Source: Lumbricus rubellus
Taxonomy: Eukaryota > Annelida > Clitellata > Crassiclitellata > Lumbricidae
Assembly (NCBI GenBank): GCA_945859605.1
Contig: OX243825.1
Location: 22,827,554 to 22,891,553 of the forward strand
Direction of reading: 5' to 3'
DNA: 64,000 nt
A program made the position numbers and the translations under genes. Every line of letters starts with the position of its first letter. Position 1 is the first letter of the stretch. Positions 12,710 through 23,905 of this stretch are shown here, piece after piece. The notes under the pieces are model-generated. The model was not told the origin of the DNA. It worked only from the letters and a program-made list of their open reading frames with translations, and did not search any database.

Positions 12710-15700
12710 CTACACATCGAACACAGTCTTGATCGTTTGTTTCGTCGGCACAACCAATCTTGACGTCTGATTTCCATCGACGTAACATTCTGTGACGTAT
12801 GAAAAGTTGTTTGGTCCAACTCCTTTGACTCCATACACCTCCGTCACTTCATCCTTCTTCTTCGTCGTCACAGTATTCGTCATGGTTCTAGCAGATTCAT
12901 CAACGGCGGTTCCGCTATTCTGATCGAAACGGGAACCCGACAACTTGGCGACTTTCCTATTTATAACAGTCAACATAATTATTTTCATAGTAAAAAATAT
13001 TTCAAAAGTTATTACTCTTCTCATGATCACTGAATTTAAGTAGGCTATCTATTGTGAATCCATTAATTTAAAGTGATAGGCCCTATAACTTTCGTTCTGT
13101 TTGAAATATTTTGATGAAATCTGGCCATCATGTGCAAATATGAATTGTCTTTAAGCTTGTAAAATTTCATTTCAAAAATTCTTACTTCTGGCCAAGATAT
13201 GGGCAAACAAAAAACCGTAGGAGATTATTTTTTATGGCCCAACCTGTATACTCTGACTGAGTGCAACGGTACTGTTGTCAGGTTTTATTTGGTTGTGCAG
13301 CACATTTTGTGCAAACAGATTTGAAATCCGGACTAGAAGGCAGCAAAACGAAGATAGGCCTAGCCTTCTATCTCTGTCCCTCTCTGCCCCTTGCTCTATT
13401 TCCTCCGACTTGATAAAAAATTAAAAATCAAATTTACATAAACTATGCTAATAAAAATCTAAATTATTACTCGCAGCTTCAAGCGTTATTCTGGTGCAGA
13501 AATGTACAACATTGTAATTGTGATAATTATATGAGACATGGTCGCTCAGCAGTGAAGACGTATACGTATGAAAATCTACCTCCTGCTTCTGGCACAGACT
13601 GCAATGACGATGACCAACACAATGATGACGGCAGCTATGACGCATCCCACAATTATTCCAATCACTAAAAGAAAACATCCATCAATATTATTATCAACTT
13701 ATGACCTCATAATTATTTAATACGGACTGTCACTCAGACAGAAGAAATCGATGATTAATTTTCGTAACAATCGTCTTCAAACAAACGAAACGTTAATGTG
13801 ATTGCGATTGTCACTCACACAATAATCTGTTGCTATAGTTACGATTGTATAAAAACCACAGAATACGCATACAATGTTGACACAATTATTGTGAATCAGA
13901 CAGAGAATAAATTGCTATGATTACGATTGTCTTAAAACAATTGCAGGTTGAACAAAATACGTATTATAGTCTTTGTGCACACGATTGTCATTCAGACAGA
14001 AGAATCTGTTACTATATGGTCAGTGGCGGATCCAGAACTCTTCCAAGGGGGGGGGGGGGGGAATCTTAGAACCTGGGATGGGACAGGTGAAAAATTGTTC
14101 GAAATTTGGTTGTTGGTCGAAAATAAATAGTGATCAGTCTTTGGCTGAGGAAAAAATACTTTTCATCCGCCAAAAAAGTTGATGACCTTTTTTTAGTCAT
14201 CTGCCAAAATTTTCGGGAAAATCATAGCATTTCATCCGCCAAAAAAGTTGTTGACCTTTTTTTGTCATCTGCCAAAATTTTCGGGAAAATCATACCATTT
14301 CATCCGCCAAAAAAGTTGATGACCCTTTTTTAGTCCTCTGCTTGAAAACCGAATGGGGGCCACATCCCATGCCATTTTCCGAATAGGGGGCCAATATGCC
14401 ATTGCACCCATATGCGTATTGCTAGTTTCATACCAAATGGGGGGGGCCACGTCCCATGGCAGTTTTAAATGGGGGCCATGGCCGGATTGTCCCCCTTGGA
14501 TCCGCCCCTGCCTGAGTGGGGTGTGCAGAAGTAACAGTTTTGATGAGCTAGAACTGCCTCTCGGCAATACCGGAAAGTTACCAGACACTGATCATGCACC
14601 ACCGTCAGACTTTCCAGCGCCAGCGAAAGTTCAGTGAAAGACTTCCAAAACGGAAATTTTAGGACACCCATCCACATATACAGAGAGCTATAGTGACGTA
14701 GCTAACCATGCGTGAACACATGGAAAATCAAAATAATGAAAATAATGGCGGTTCCCCATTAAAAGCTACTGAGACAATTATTATGCTGAAGTTATCGGTA
14801 TGATGTTGTCTCCAGTGGATCATAGGCTGAGTTATTATTTTACCATCTTCCCAACTCAGCCCTTCCATGCTCCAAGCGCCGTCGGGCTCTATATATGGCC
14901 ACCGCTACATAGGCATAGGTTGACTGGGTTGTGCTAGTTATGGTGAAGTCTAGGACGCAGTTTTACTTCATTGTTTCATCTTTGAACACGTTCGCTCTTT
15001 ATGACGTCATCTTTCTGTAGTGATTCAATGTGACGTAAATCGTTTGTCACTGACGCAGCAAGGACTAATGCCGCCGTAAATGATGCTCGTTCATCCATCA
15101 TCGCACCTGAGAAGTTCTGATATGGTGCTATAAATTATATGCGACCATCTATTGAGCAATTACTGTAGTGCTCTGGCATTTAACGATAATTGATATTAAT
15201 TGTTTCTGGCAAATAGGCACTTTCTGTTCTTTCGCCACATTAAGGCGTGTTCTTCAAACAGCTAAATTTTGACAGTGTTACTTACTTGTCCAATAAGATA
15301 CATTGAGCGTTAGAGAAATATGCATATAGACCTAGTTATGCAGGTGCGCAAAGATATATTTAACAGAAATAAATAATATCTATAGATTCAAATGTAACAG
15401 AAGCAAGCAAGATTTCAAACTAAAACAATTCTGTGAAGTCTTTTCAATCATTACATAATACACTGACATCTGGGCGTTCACAAAATTGAATGAATAGGCA
15501 TGCAAGATTCCGAATCGTCCAACTGCGAGTCCAATGATGAAGGTTCATAAGCATGGCTTACGGCGTGTGAGCAGTTCATAATGGAAGCTGCCCCTGTACT
15601 ATATATTGTACAGGCACTGATGTGAATCGCCAACAAGTTACTTAGTCCCAAGGCACATCTGTATTGCTAACGGGAGATGGCAACTTTTCCCGTAACGCCA

Positions 15701-17192
15701 AACTTTCTGCACTAAAACCATCTTACTTACTTTCAGTTATTGAATCTCTGTTTGTCTGATTAATAACGTCCGCCAGCTTGATATTTTAAATCCATGTCAC
15801 TGGGTATATATCATAAATTATATAGTTCTTGGACAACAGCTCCGGCCAACAACCCCGTTCGAAAATAACGCTTCCGACGAACAGTGGCGGATCCAGAACT
15901 CTTCCAGGGGGGGGGGGGCAACAATCTTAGAACCTGGGATGGGACAGGTGAAAAATTGTTCGAAATTTGGTTGTTGGTCGAAAATAAATAGTGATCAGTC
16001 TTTGGCTGAGGAAAAAATACTTTTCATCCGCCAAAAAATTGATGACCTTTTTTTTAGTCATCTGCCAAAATTTTCGGGAAAATCATAGTATTTCATCCGC
16101 CAAAAAAGTGTTGATGACCTTTTTTTCATCTGCCAACATTTTCGGGAAAATCATACCATTTCATCCGCCAAAAAGTTGATGACCTTTTTTTTAGTCCTCT
16201 ACTTGAAAACCGAATGGGGGCCACAACCCATGCCATTTTCCGAATAGGGGGAGGGGCAATATGCCACTACACCCATATTCGTATTGCTAGTTTCATACCA
16301 AATGGGGGGACCACGTCCCATGGCAGTTTTAAATGGGGGGCCATGGCCGGATTGGCCCCCCTGGATCCGCCCCTGACTATGGTTACGATAGTCTTCAAAC
16401 GCATGACACGTACAAATGGTACAAACGGTGACAACACTTTGGTTGAGGGTAAGGAACGCTGCTCCTCATAAGGATTATAGAAAGATAAGAAGATATAGGA
16501 AGGAATTAAACAACTGAAACTTTGAAGGACAGAAAAGAATTAAATCAAAGTCAAGCGCGTCGTTCACTTAACCCTTTACCTGCCAAGAGCATAGGATTTC
16601 CCATACCATTTACTACACTTCAGACGATAAAGGGTTAATGACTTTCGTAAGTGAGCCTTCCTTGCTCTGAATCAGGTTAATTGACAAGGCCGTAGCCGGG
16701 TTTTGATTGGGGGGGGGGGGGGGTGTTTCCAGGAAAATTAAAAAAAATTCCTGTCAAAAATTCGATGACCTGTTTTTAGTCATTTGTCAAAATAGGCTAC
16801 CATTTTTCCTGTCAACATTTCCATGAAAATATACCATTTTTCCTGTAAAAAACGTTGTCTGCTATAATTTTTTATTTTTTCATTTCAGGGGTGTTTTCAT
16901 GGTTTTATTTCATGGTTTTTAGATCATGTGCTATAGTAAATGCGTTTTATTATTTTTTACATTTTCCATTTCGGGGGGTGTTCAAACACTCAAAACACCC
17001 CCCCCCCCTAGCTACGGCCTTGTTAATTGAGGACCACAGCATAGAATAATTAAGAGCAGTTCTTACGTTGGACTCTGGTGACAGATTGACCCGATGAAAA
17101 AACCATTGGTGCCACTGGATTGAGTGTCGTGCTTTCGTGACCTCCTGACCCTGTGATCGAAGGACTTCCAGCGGAAGTACTCGAAGCAGCAG

Positions 17193-17225
<33 letters not shown>

Positions 17226-20200
17226 TCATCGTCGTCGTCGTCGTCGTCGTAATCTCTTGGTTGTCAACAACTTCTGCAGAGGGAGAACTTTCGCCTTGTA
17301 TCCTCATCAGCGATTCGTAATTAGCTGTATAGTCAGTCAAGGCAGCAATAATTACAAGAAAAACTATCAAATCTCCATGAACCATTGTGTTAATTAATAG
17401 GCTACATTATTTATGTGAGAATTCGCCTAAAAATGTATTCAAATGAATAGACAACAAATGGAAACCTCTGCCATTACGGTCCACAATAATTATAGCCCTA
17501 TAAGTTCCACAGTTCCACTGAAGTTTCAAGCAAGGAATTTGTCGATGCATTGTATAGGCCTACATACATTAATTTTTATGTAGGCTGCATATAACTCAAC
17601 GCATTACTTTAAGTCATTCTTAATTCACTTGTGAAAGTATGAAGTCCGAAACAGGCTATTGATCAGAAAATTTCGAGTTTATTACACGTGTATGAGCATG
17701 AACTTATCCGTGCGTAAAAATAGACATATTGCAGCTGTCAGAAAATGTGTCTACTAGGCTAACTACCTCGAATTAACAATTATTTTGATCGAGCAAAAGA
17801 AGGCTAAATTTGCACGCGATATATTTTCAACAAACCTAACTAGCCTAATTATTACCGCTGTCTTTGAGCGTAGGCTATGCTTTCTCCATACATTGCCTCC
17901 TCGAATATATTTCTTATCTAACCTTGAACTTGCAGTACGAATATCACTCCCACACTGTTGTTGTTCGTGACGTACTTCACCCGGAAGGACCTGTCCTCCG
18001 TCGAGCAAGCTACACTGACCGCTGGGTCCTCACTGCTACAGACGACGATGACGTCATTCTCAGGCGACGAATCCTCGGCCATCAGGACTTCCTGGATCTC
18101 GATGTGCTGGTCACAGGAAGTGGTTGGATGAGGTTTCTTGTAGAAGAAGTTGGCTCGAATTGTGGCTTCGGTGTAGCGCGGGAGGAGGAGCGACATGGTG
18201 CACGATGAGTTGAAGATGTAGTTGCCAAGGAGACCGGATGCATCGCTGTTGATGTTCAGCAGAGAACCGTTTCTAATGTCGCTCTCGCACAGAGATATCG
18301 CCCAAGCGGATCCATTCAGGTACCTGCTGAACTCTAAGTATAAGACCAGAATAAATCAACCGAATTATTGAAGTGTTTCAGTTTACGCACTGACTTGGTT
18401 GACTGCATCGGCATGGGCGGAGTTTACCCCCCCCCCCAAGAAGGCCCTGATTAAACTTTTTTACCATGAAAGTGGTATCCTTTATCGGGGTTAGCCCCTC
18501 CGAGAAGGCCCAACTCCACCCATGTGCATTAGTGAGACAGTTAAGACACTTCTACACAATGTGGGATTATTATTTTCATAGCATTGCAAAATGGATATAA
18601 TTTCAGAGTTTTAGATATGCGTCAAAGAGACGTGACATCAATTTAACGGAGGGCGCTGATCAAGAAAGATATCACTGGATTAATTGAAAAATGAACAAGG
18701 TCAAGGTCAAGGGTGCAAGGACAGACAGACAAACAGGCAGGCAGGCAGGCTGGCAGGCAGACAGACAACCAGATAGACAGACACTAAATCACAATTTGCT
18801 GTTGCACCACGTTATAGCCTAGACTCCCTATAGAGCCCTATAGGCATACGGATCTAAATGTACAATGTAATTGCACACTTTTTTCTATAGCTATACCTGC
18901 CTGCCTGTTTGTCTTTCTATCTATCTGTCTGTCTGTCTGTCTGTCTGTATGTCTGTCTGTCTGTCTGTCGTGTATGTATATCTGTCTGTCTGCCTGTCTG
19001 TCTGTCTGTCTGTCTGTCTGTCGTTCTGTCTGTCTGTCTCTCTGCCGGACACAACTCATAAAATTAATGTCGTTGCAATGCATCGCTGTGTCTCTCTATT
19101 GAACAAACCTTTCTGAACCTCTTCGCATTTCTCATGCAGCTCACCTGGTTGGCATCTGTAGGTGACAGCGACGTAGTAGCTCCCTGGAAAGCTCTGTTCA
19201 TCACATGATCCAACTGAACTGGACGATGATGGATAGCTGAAGGCAATGCGGCAAGTGTTGCTCGACCCTTGACTACACTGACTCAATGCGACACCTGTCA
19301 CATTCGAATGGAAACAATCTTTTAATCCACCCTGCAATCCACCATGCATGGATTGCATGGTGGTGATGTTGTTGATGGGACATCCAACCGCCGATGATGA
19401 CCTTAGCATGATGGCTCCGAGGATTCGTATGGTGTGAACCAACGGACACTCGATGACGAGGATGGAGTCTGAGGTCGATGGAGTCAGACAATGGATCTGG
19501 TTATTGTTAACTGTCACAAAACAAAGCAAGTCTAACAATAGCAACCTAATTAGCAACAAAGACTTAATTGGTCCCGATGCAGCCTGCTGTTGCATTTAAA
19601 TATTTGCAATTGCCTTTTAATTCGTGTAATATTCTTCGAAGTCCTCCAGATATATTCATCGTACTTTTCACATAAAAAATGTCGTAGCCTACGACCAAAA
19701 AGCAATCAATCTCATTGAATCTCTCAAAAACAAGTGACTATAACGAATTATTATTAGTGATTATTGTTAGATCATTATAATTTTATATAATTTTTTGTCT
19801 TAAACTCTACGAATCAGTAAGATCTGTCTATTTCTTAGTTATCAATCAACTTTACAATATATATATATATATATACAGGGTGGTCCAAAATAAACCGCAC
19901 AGTGACAGTTTTCTTGATATAATGTATAACAATTCAATGTTTAATTCCATTTTTCTTACTTATTTATATATTTTCTTGGTGATGGTCTTTTACCTGACAT
20001 CCGTGCAATATGCCAACACTACACTTGGACCCTACAGCAAGACGGCGCTCCATCACACACCGCCAAGAACACTATGGAGTATCTGCGACGTGAGAACATT
20101 TCTTTCATTGAGCCTGAAATGTGGCCCCCAAACAGCCCGGACTTGAATCCAGTCGACTACACTGTTTGGGGCGCCCTTCAACAGATGGTATACCGTCGTA

Positions 20201-20715
20201 GAAATTTCACCACAGTGGATCAGCTGAAAGAAACAATCATCACAGAGTGGACCAAGCGGTCACAGCGTTTCATTGACCGCGAAATTGATAAATGGCGTCG
20301 TCGGCTTCAATGCGTGGTTGAGCAGCAAGGAGGACACATTGAACATTTTATGTAACGAAATCCATCCATGTAATGTTACAGTAAAAATAATTGCTGTGTT
20401 TTGTGAATTTTCACGGTTAGGCCTATTATTAGAATTGGTCTGAATAAAGTACTATCAATTAATCATTGTGCGGTTTATTTTGGACCACCCTGTATGTTAT
20501 ATCATATTATATAATAAATATATATAATAATATATTAATCAATTTCAGTGAAATTAAAAGCAATCAATCTCATTGAATCTCTCAAAAACAACTGACTATA
20601 ACGAATTATTATTAGTGTTTATTGTTAGATCATTATAACTTTATATAATTTGTGTCTTAAAATATACGAATCAGTAAGATCTGTCTATCTCTTATATAGT
20701 TATCAATCAACTTTA

Positions 20716-20754
<39 letters not shown>

Positions 20755-20965
20755 TGTTATATCATAAATTATTATGCGTATTATATTATATATATATATA
20801 TAGGCTATATAGGCTATATTATATAGGAACATGTAGGCAAGTCCTGCAAGAGAATTAGAACTGACCTTCTCGACACTGGCGTTGAGATCGAGTGATTTTA
20901 GAACACAGAATAATAATCAGTATTAACCACCAATTCACTAATTTGTTGTATTCCATCGTCTTCAT
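12710..20965 (-). CDS. Type I membrane protein: SUEL lectin + CUB-like + Thr stalk + TM
   Basis: Six exons join in phase to 500 codons plus stop: 20866-20965, 19109-19510, 17923-18333, 17067-17324, 13580-13664, 12710-12956. Exon 1 encodes a hydrophobic signal peptide (VNWWLILIIILC). Exon 2 (about residues 34-167) is a SUEL-type galactose-binding lectin domain: IECPLVHTIRILGA, Cys-rich middle, and the closing FPGSYYVAVTYRCQP. Exon 3 (168-304) looks CUB-like (TSCDQHIEIQEV, FRVKYVTNNNS). Exon 4 is a Thr-rich stalk with runs of 7 and 10 Thr. Exon 5 is a clean transmembrane helix (LIGIIVGCVIAAVIIVLVIV) followed by ARSRR. Exon 6 is an 82-residue cytoplasmic tail with three tyrosines but no canonical ITAM/ITIM. 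Five N-glycosylation sequons lie in the ectodomain. Every intron is GT-AG and each domain sits on its own phase-1 exon. Predicted cell-surface sugar-binding receptor; ligand unknown. The start is the first of two nearby ATGs. Donors of exons 2 and 3 are not strong and were chosen by phase. Confidence 0.8.
14021..14510 (+). mobile_element. hAT-type MITE, copy 1
   Basis: Ends CAGTGGCGGATCCAGA and GGATCCGCCCCTG are the widespread hAT MITE termini. The interior has a poly-G run and three units built on TTCATCCGCCAAAAAAGTTG. It is nearly identical to the copy at 15882-16375. It lies in the intron between the stalk and TM exons of the lectin gene. The left flank is ACTATATGGT; the right flank does not match it. 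Confidence 0.8.
15882..16375 (+). mobile_element. hAT-type MITE, copy 2
   Basis: Same ends, orientation and interior as copy 1, with small indels in the homopolymers. Its right flank is ACTATGGT, which matches the left flank of copy 1 rather than its own left flank (CCGACGAA). Confidence 0.8.
16568..16638. mobile_element. 71-bp TTAA palindrome, copy A
   Basis: TTAACCCTTT at the left, AAAGGGTTAA at the right, 71 bp including both TTAA. The core contains ATACCATTTACTAC. Three other copies in this window have exactly the same length. Confidence 0.75.
16685..17022. mobile_element. hAT-type MITE with perfect 8-bp target duplication
   Basis: Ends CAAGGCCGTAGCCGGG and CTAGCTACGGCCTTG are inverted repeats. 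The flanks are TTAATTGA on both sides (16677-16684 and 17023-17030), a perfect 8-bp duplication as expected for hAT transposition. The interior has G and C homopolymers near the ends and repeats of TTTTTCCTGT. It sits in the intron just before the TM-exon side of the lectin gene. Confidence 0.85.
18715..18785. repeat. CAGG/CAGA tetranucleotide repeat
   Basis: Imperfect ACAGACAGACAAACAGGCAGGC-type array in intron 2 of the lectin gene. Confidence 0.7.
18897..19045. repeat. (CTGT)n microsatellite
   Basis: Long CTGT array with GTAT and CGTT interruptions, about 60 bp from the 3' end of the SUEL-domain exon. Both strands stay open through it, giving false Cys/Leu/Ser or Asp/Arg/Gln proteins. Confidence 0.9.
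19697..19860 (+). repeat. Left copy of a 164-bp direct repeat flanking a mariner
   Basis: Begins AGCAATCAATCTCATTGAAT and ends ATCAATCAACTTTAC. About nine tenths of it is repeated at 20555-20719 in the same orientation, on the other side of the mariner copy. Located in intron 1 of the lectin gene. Confidence 0.85.
19876..20492 (+). mobile_element. Tc1/mariner-like element, 5'-deleted transposase
   Basis: Inverted ends CAGGGTGGTCCAAAATAAAC and GTTTATTTTGGACCACCCTG, with TA on both sides. Inside, an open frame of about 93 codons from 20074 keeps the C-terminal third of a transposase: PEMWPPNSPDLNPVDYTVWG, the typical motif around the last catalytic acidic region, ending EQQGGHIEHFM. The N-terminal DNA-binding domain and first catalytic Asp are missing, so it is non-autonomous. 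Confidence 0.85.
20555..20719 (+). repeat. Right copy of the 164-bp direct repeat
   Basis: Matches 19697-19860 with scattered substitutions, including a TCTTATATAGTTATC variant. Followed by a long (TA)n tract. Confidence 0.85.
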
Positions 20966-21340
20966 CAACAATCACAAATTGCTTTTGTTTAGCGCTTCCA
21001 GTTTCTTAATTAGCCATAATCAATAAATGACCAACTAGGCTATAATGATCAGAAAAACTCGTCTAGGCCAATAGCTAGCCTACCCAAGGAAGCAATTGAA
21101 TTTTTTTTCTCAAACCAAAGTTATTGTTGGACCGTACATATAAAGTTTACATGACTATATACTACGGTCGAGTAGTTTAATCTATTTACAGAACCATCAA
21201 CACATTGAGCATAATAGTAATACTGTCGACATACTAAATTCACAAATACATGAAGCATGACTCAATGTTTCAGCCTAGAGTCGCTACGCTTTAACAATGC
21301 TGTAGAAAGTTTTCTCACGGCAGCCCGTGGCACAACTATA

Positions 21341-22568
21341 CACCGTGATTCAATAAAAACTAAGCCAAATTATTTTTCATATATCTCTAAAGCCTGATAA
21401 CATATCATGCTAAAATTTTCCAAATATTTAGACAATTGGACCAAGAATATGATTCCAAAATTTCATGAGAAAAAGATGAACGGGTAAAAAGATATGAATA
21501 TTTAAACTTCATATGCAGAAATTGCAGTTTACAAGCAATTTTCTGTTAGATTCAATAAAAAGCAAGCTAAACTGTTTTTCTTATATCTTCAATGTCTAAT
21601 AATAAATCATACTAAAAATTTCCAGACATTTAGAGAAGTGAACCAAGAATAGGATTCCAAAATATCATGTCATAAATTTGAACGAATAGAAAGATATGAA
21701 TATTTAAACGTCATCTCCAGAAATTTCAGTTTTCAGCAAGTCTGTTAATGGTGTTCGTTGCGGTTTCGATGCTTGATAGTTCCCAATTTTGGTCTTCAGG
21801 GATCCTGGGGTAAAATTAACGGAGTATATAATCGAAATGATATGCTGTCACAACATCTTCCACCTGTTATCAGAAATATAGCCCCAGAAGGCTGTTTTCT
21901 TTTTCAACAGAATAGCGCCAGCCCACAGAGCCAAGGAAACCATCGAAATGCTGACAAGAGAGACGTCAGACTTCATTTCTCCCACATTATGGCCTCCGAA
22001 CAGCCCAGATTTGAATCCTGTCGACTATAAAGTGTGGAGCATGCATGACACGAGACCGAGTCTAGCATTTTGAGCATCTTATTTAATCCATGATATAAAC
22101 GATCTGAAGCAACGCTTGTTGGAAGTGTGGGATGGCCTGGACCAGAGGATAATCGACGGTGCCGTTTCCCAATGCATGGCGCCAGCGCCTCCAGGTTTGC
22201 GTGCAAGCAGGAGGAGGACATTTTGAGCACCTTAATTAATTAAATAATCAAACCATACTGTCGAGGTCATGTTGTTAGTTTAATTATCTACATATCTGGA
22301 ACATTTTAGAATGATTAATCATCAGGCATTAGAGATAATAAGGAAAATTGTTATTGAATCTGACAGAATATTGTTTGTAAACCGCATTTTCGGCATATGA
22401 AGTTTAAACATTCATATCTTTTTATCCGTTCAACTTTATTTCGTGAAATTTTGGAATCATATTATTGGTCCAATTCTCTAAATATTTGGAAAAGTTTGGC
22501 TTGATATGTTTTCAGGCATTGGAGATATATGAAAAACAATTTGGCTTAGTTTTTATTGAATCACGGTG
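21341..22568 (+). mobile_element. Decayed Tc1/mariner-like transposon
   Basis: Inverted ends CACCGTGATTCAATAAAAAC and GTTTTTATTGAATCACGGTG are flanked by TA. The left part holds two tandem, diverged copies of a segment of about 185 bp (near 21345 and 21545). Broken frames read transposase pieces: PPEGCFLFQQN, then a PNSPDLNPVDYKVW motif, then a final QAGGGHFEHL. Several frameshifts; clearly inactive. It lies just upstream of the lectin gene start. Confidence 0.8.
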
Positions 22569-23905
22569 TATATCATATCCTACATAATTATTTAGGCCTA
22601 CTATAGCTGTTGCATGCACGGAGGAGGAGGCGGTACTTTATGGCGGTACCCCGGTACCTAAACTGGTGGCCAAACATACGCATGCAGACCTCAGGACATT
22701 GTCTTTAATTGGAGTCAACAGGAAATGCTTTCGGCTGATGCAGTTGTCTCACGAAAACCGGTCTATTATTATTGCTACAGTAATCAGCATTCAGCAGTGA
22801 TAGGCCTAATTATGCCACTCATAGCTTTTTCACATGTGGTCTTTTCTAGGTTTCTAGTTTTTTTTCTTGTCAATGTCTAGCCATTTGCCACGACGATTTT
22901 TCTGACATTTTTCGAAGAAGTAGAGATGATTTTTCGGTAAAAAATATACGAAAGACAATTAAATGGTCGCAAGATTTAAGAAAAGATTTCCGATTTACGG
23001 AGCGAATGACTAAATAAGGTCATCAGAAAATTTGAAGGGAAAAGATTGAAAAATTGGGGACCTGAAAGACTAAAAAGGTAGTCAGAAATTTCAAGCCCGA
23101 AAATTCATTGTATTTTCTTCCAGGAATTTCTCAATCTAGCCTTTTAGGCCTACTAGCCTTTTCCGGGTTTTCCGGCCGGATCCTACTTTTTTAATCAGAG
23201 TGGCATTCCTGGTAAACAGTAACTTTATGGAAGGAATCATTCGACGGCGTATCTGCAGAGTCAACAGGCCTATCTTGAAGATGATGCATCGATAAGACGG
23301 CATAACAATAGTATCGGGGACAAATAAGATTTACCTAGGCCTATAGCGTACCACAGTTCCTATGCCGTTCCATTGCAAGATGTGATCGCCATGGAGGAAC
23401 AGAATGGAAGTCTTGTGGTCTATACTCCGAGTCCAAGTAGGTCAAGAGCGCTTCTGAATAGTCATTCTATGAGATGCGCTATATAAATCTATGATCTGCT
23501 GCATGTCATGTTGCATTTACGGTTTGTCATGGTTGGCGCCTTAGATCTGTTGTTAATTCATTTAAATTGTTAGAAATTCGCATTGTTACGTCACTTCAAT
23601 TAAGTAACGTCACTGACAATTTAAAAAACGCAGAGAATATTTAGACCAATTGTTAACACAGCTATTGTGAACATATCTATATCGAGTAGGCCTAATTTTA
23701 ATTTTAGAAATTTAGATAATAGGTGTTTGTTACGTCACTTGTCTACTATTATGAAACATAATTATGTCCATGCACTGTTATAGGCTATGTGTATGAAATA
23801 AAAACCAATTATGACGTAGCGTAAATTATGACGCACACGTATAGTGTATTAAATGCACGCAATCATAAATTTGGAGAATAAAGGAGTGTTGTTTCGTCAC
23901 TTCAA
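22569..23905. other. Gene-free stretch
   Basis: No exon or structured element recognised, apart from a segment near 22990-23110 that shares GCGAATGACTAAA phrases with the MITE at about 10866. Confidence 0.5.

Noticed and set aside
17050..17385. Exon 4 of the lectin gene read as a separate secreted protein starting MVHGDLIVFLVIIAAL
   Set aside because: The hydrophobic start lies upstream of a clear TATACAG acceptor whose phase fits exon 3; the downstream part fits exon 5. More likely intron read-through, although an alternative first exon cannot be excluded.
18838..19116. Two opposing 81-codon ORFs
   Set aside because: Both are translations of the (CTGT)n microsatellite.
19056..19595. 179-codon ORF taken as the full lectin protein
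   Set aside because: Its start lies in the intron. A real signal peptide is encoded by 20866-20965, joining in phase at 19510, and the frame's last 17 codons run past a donor.
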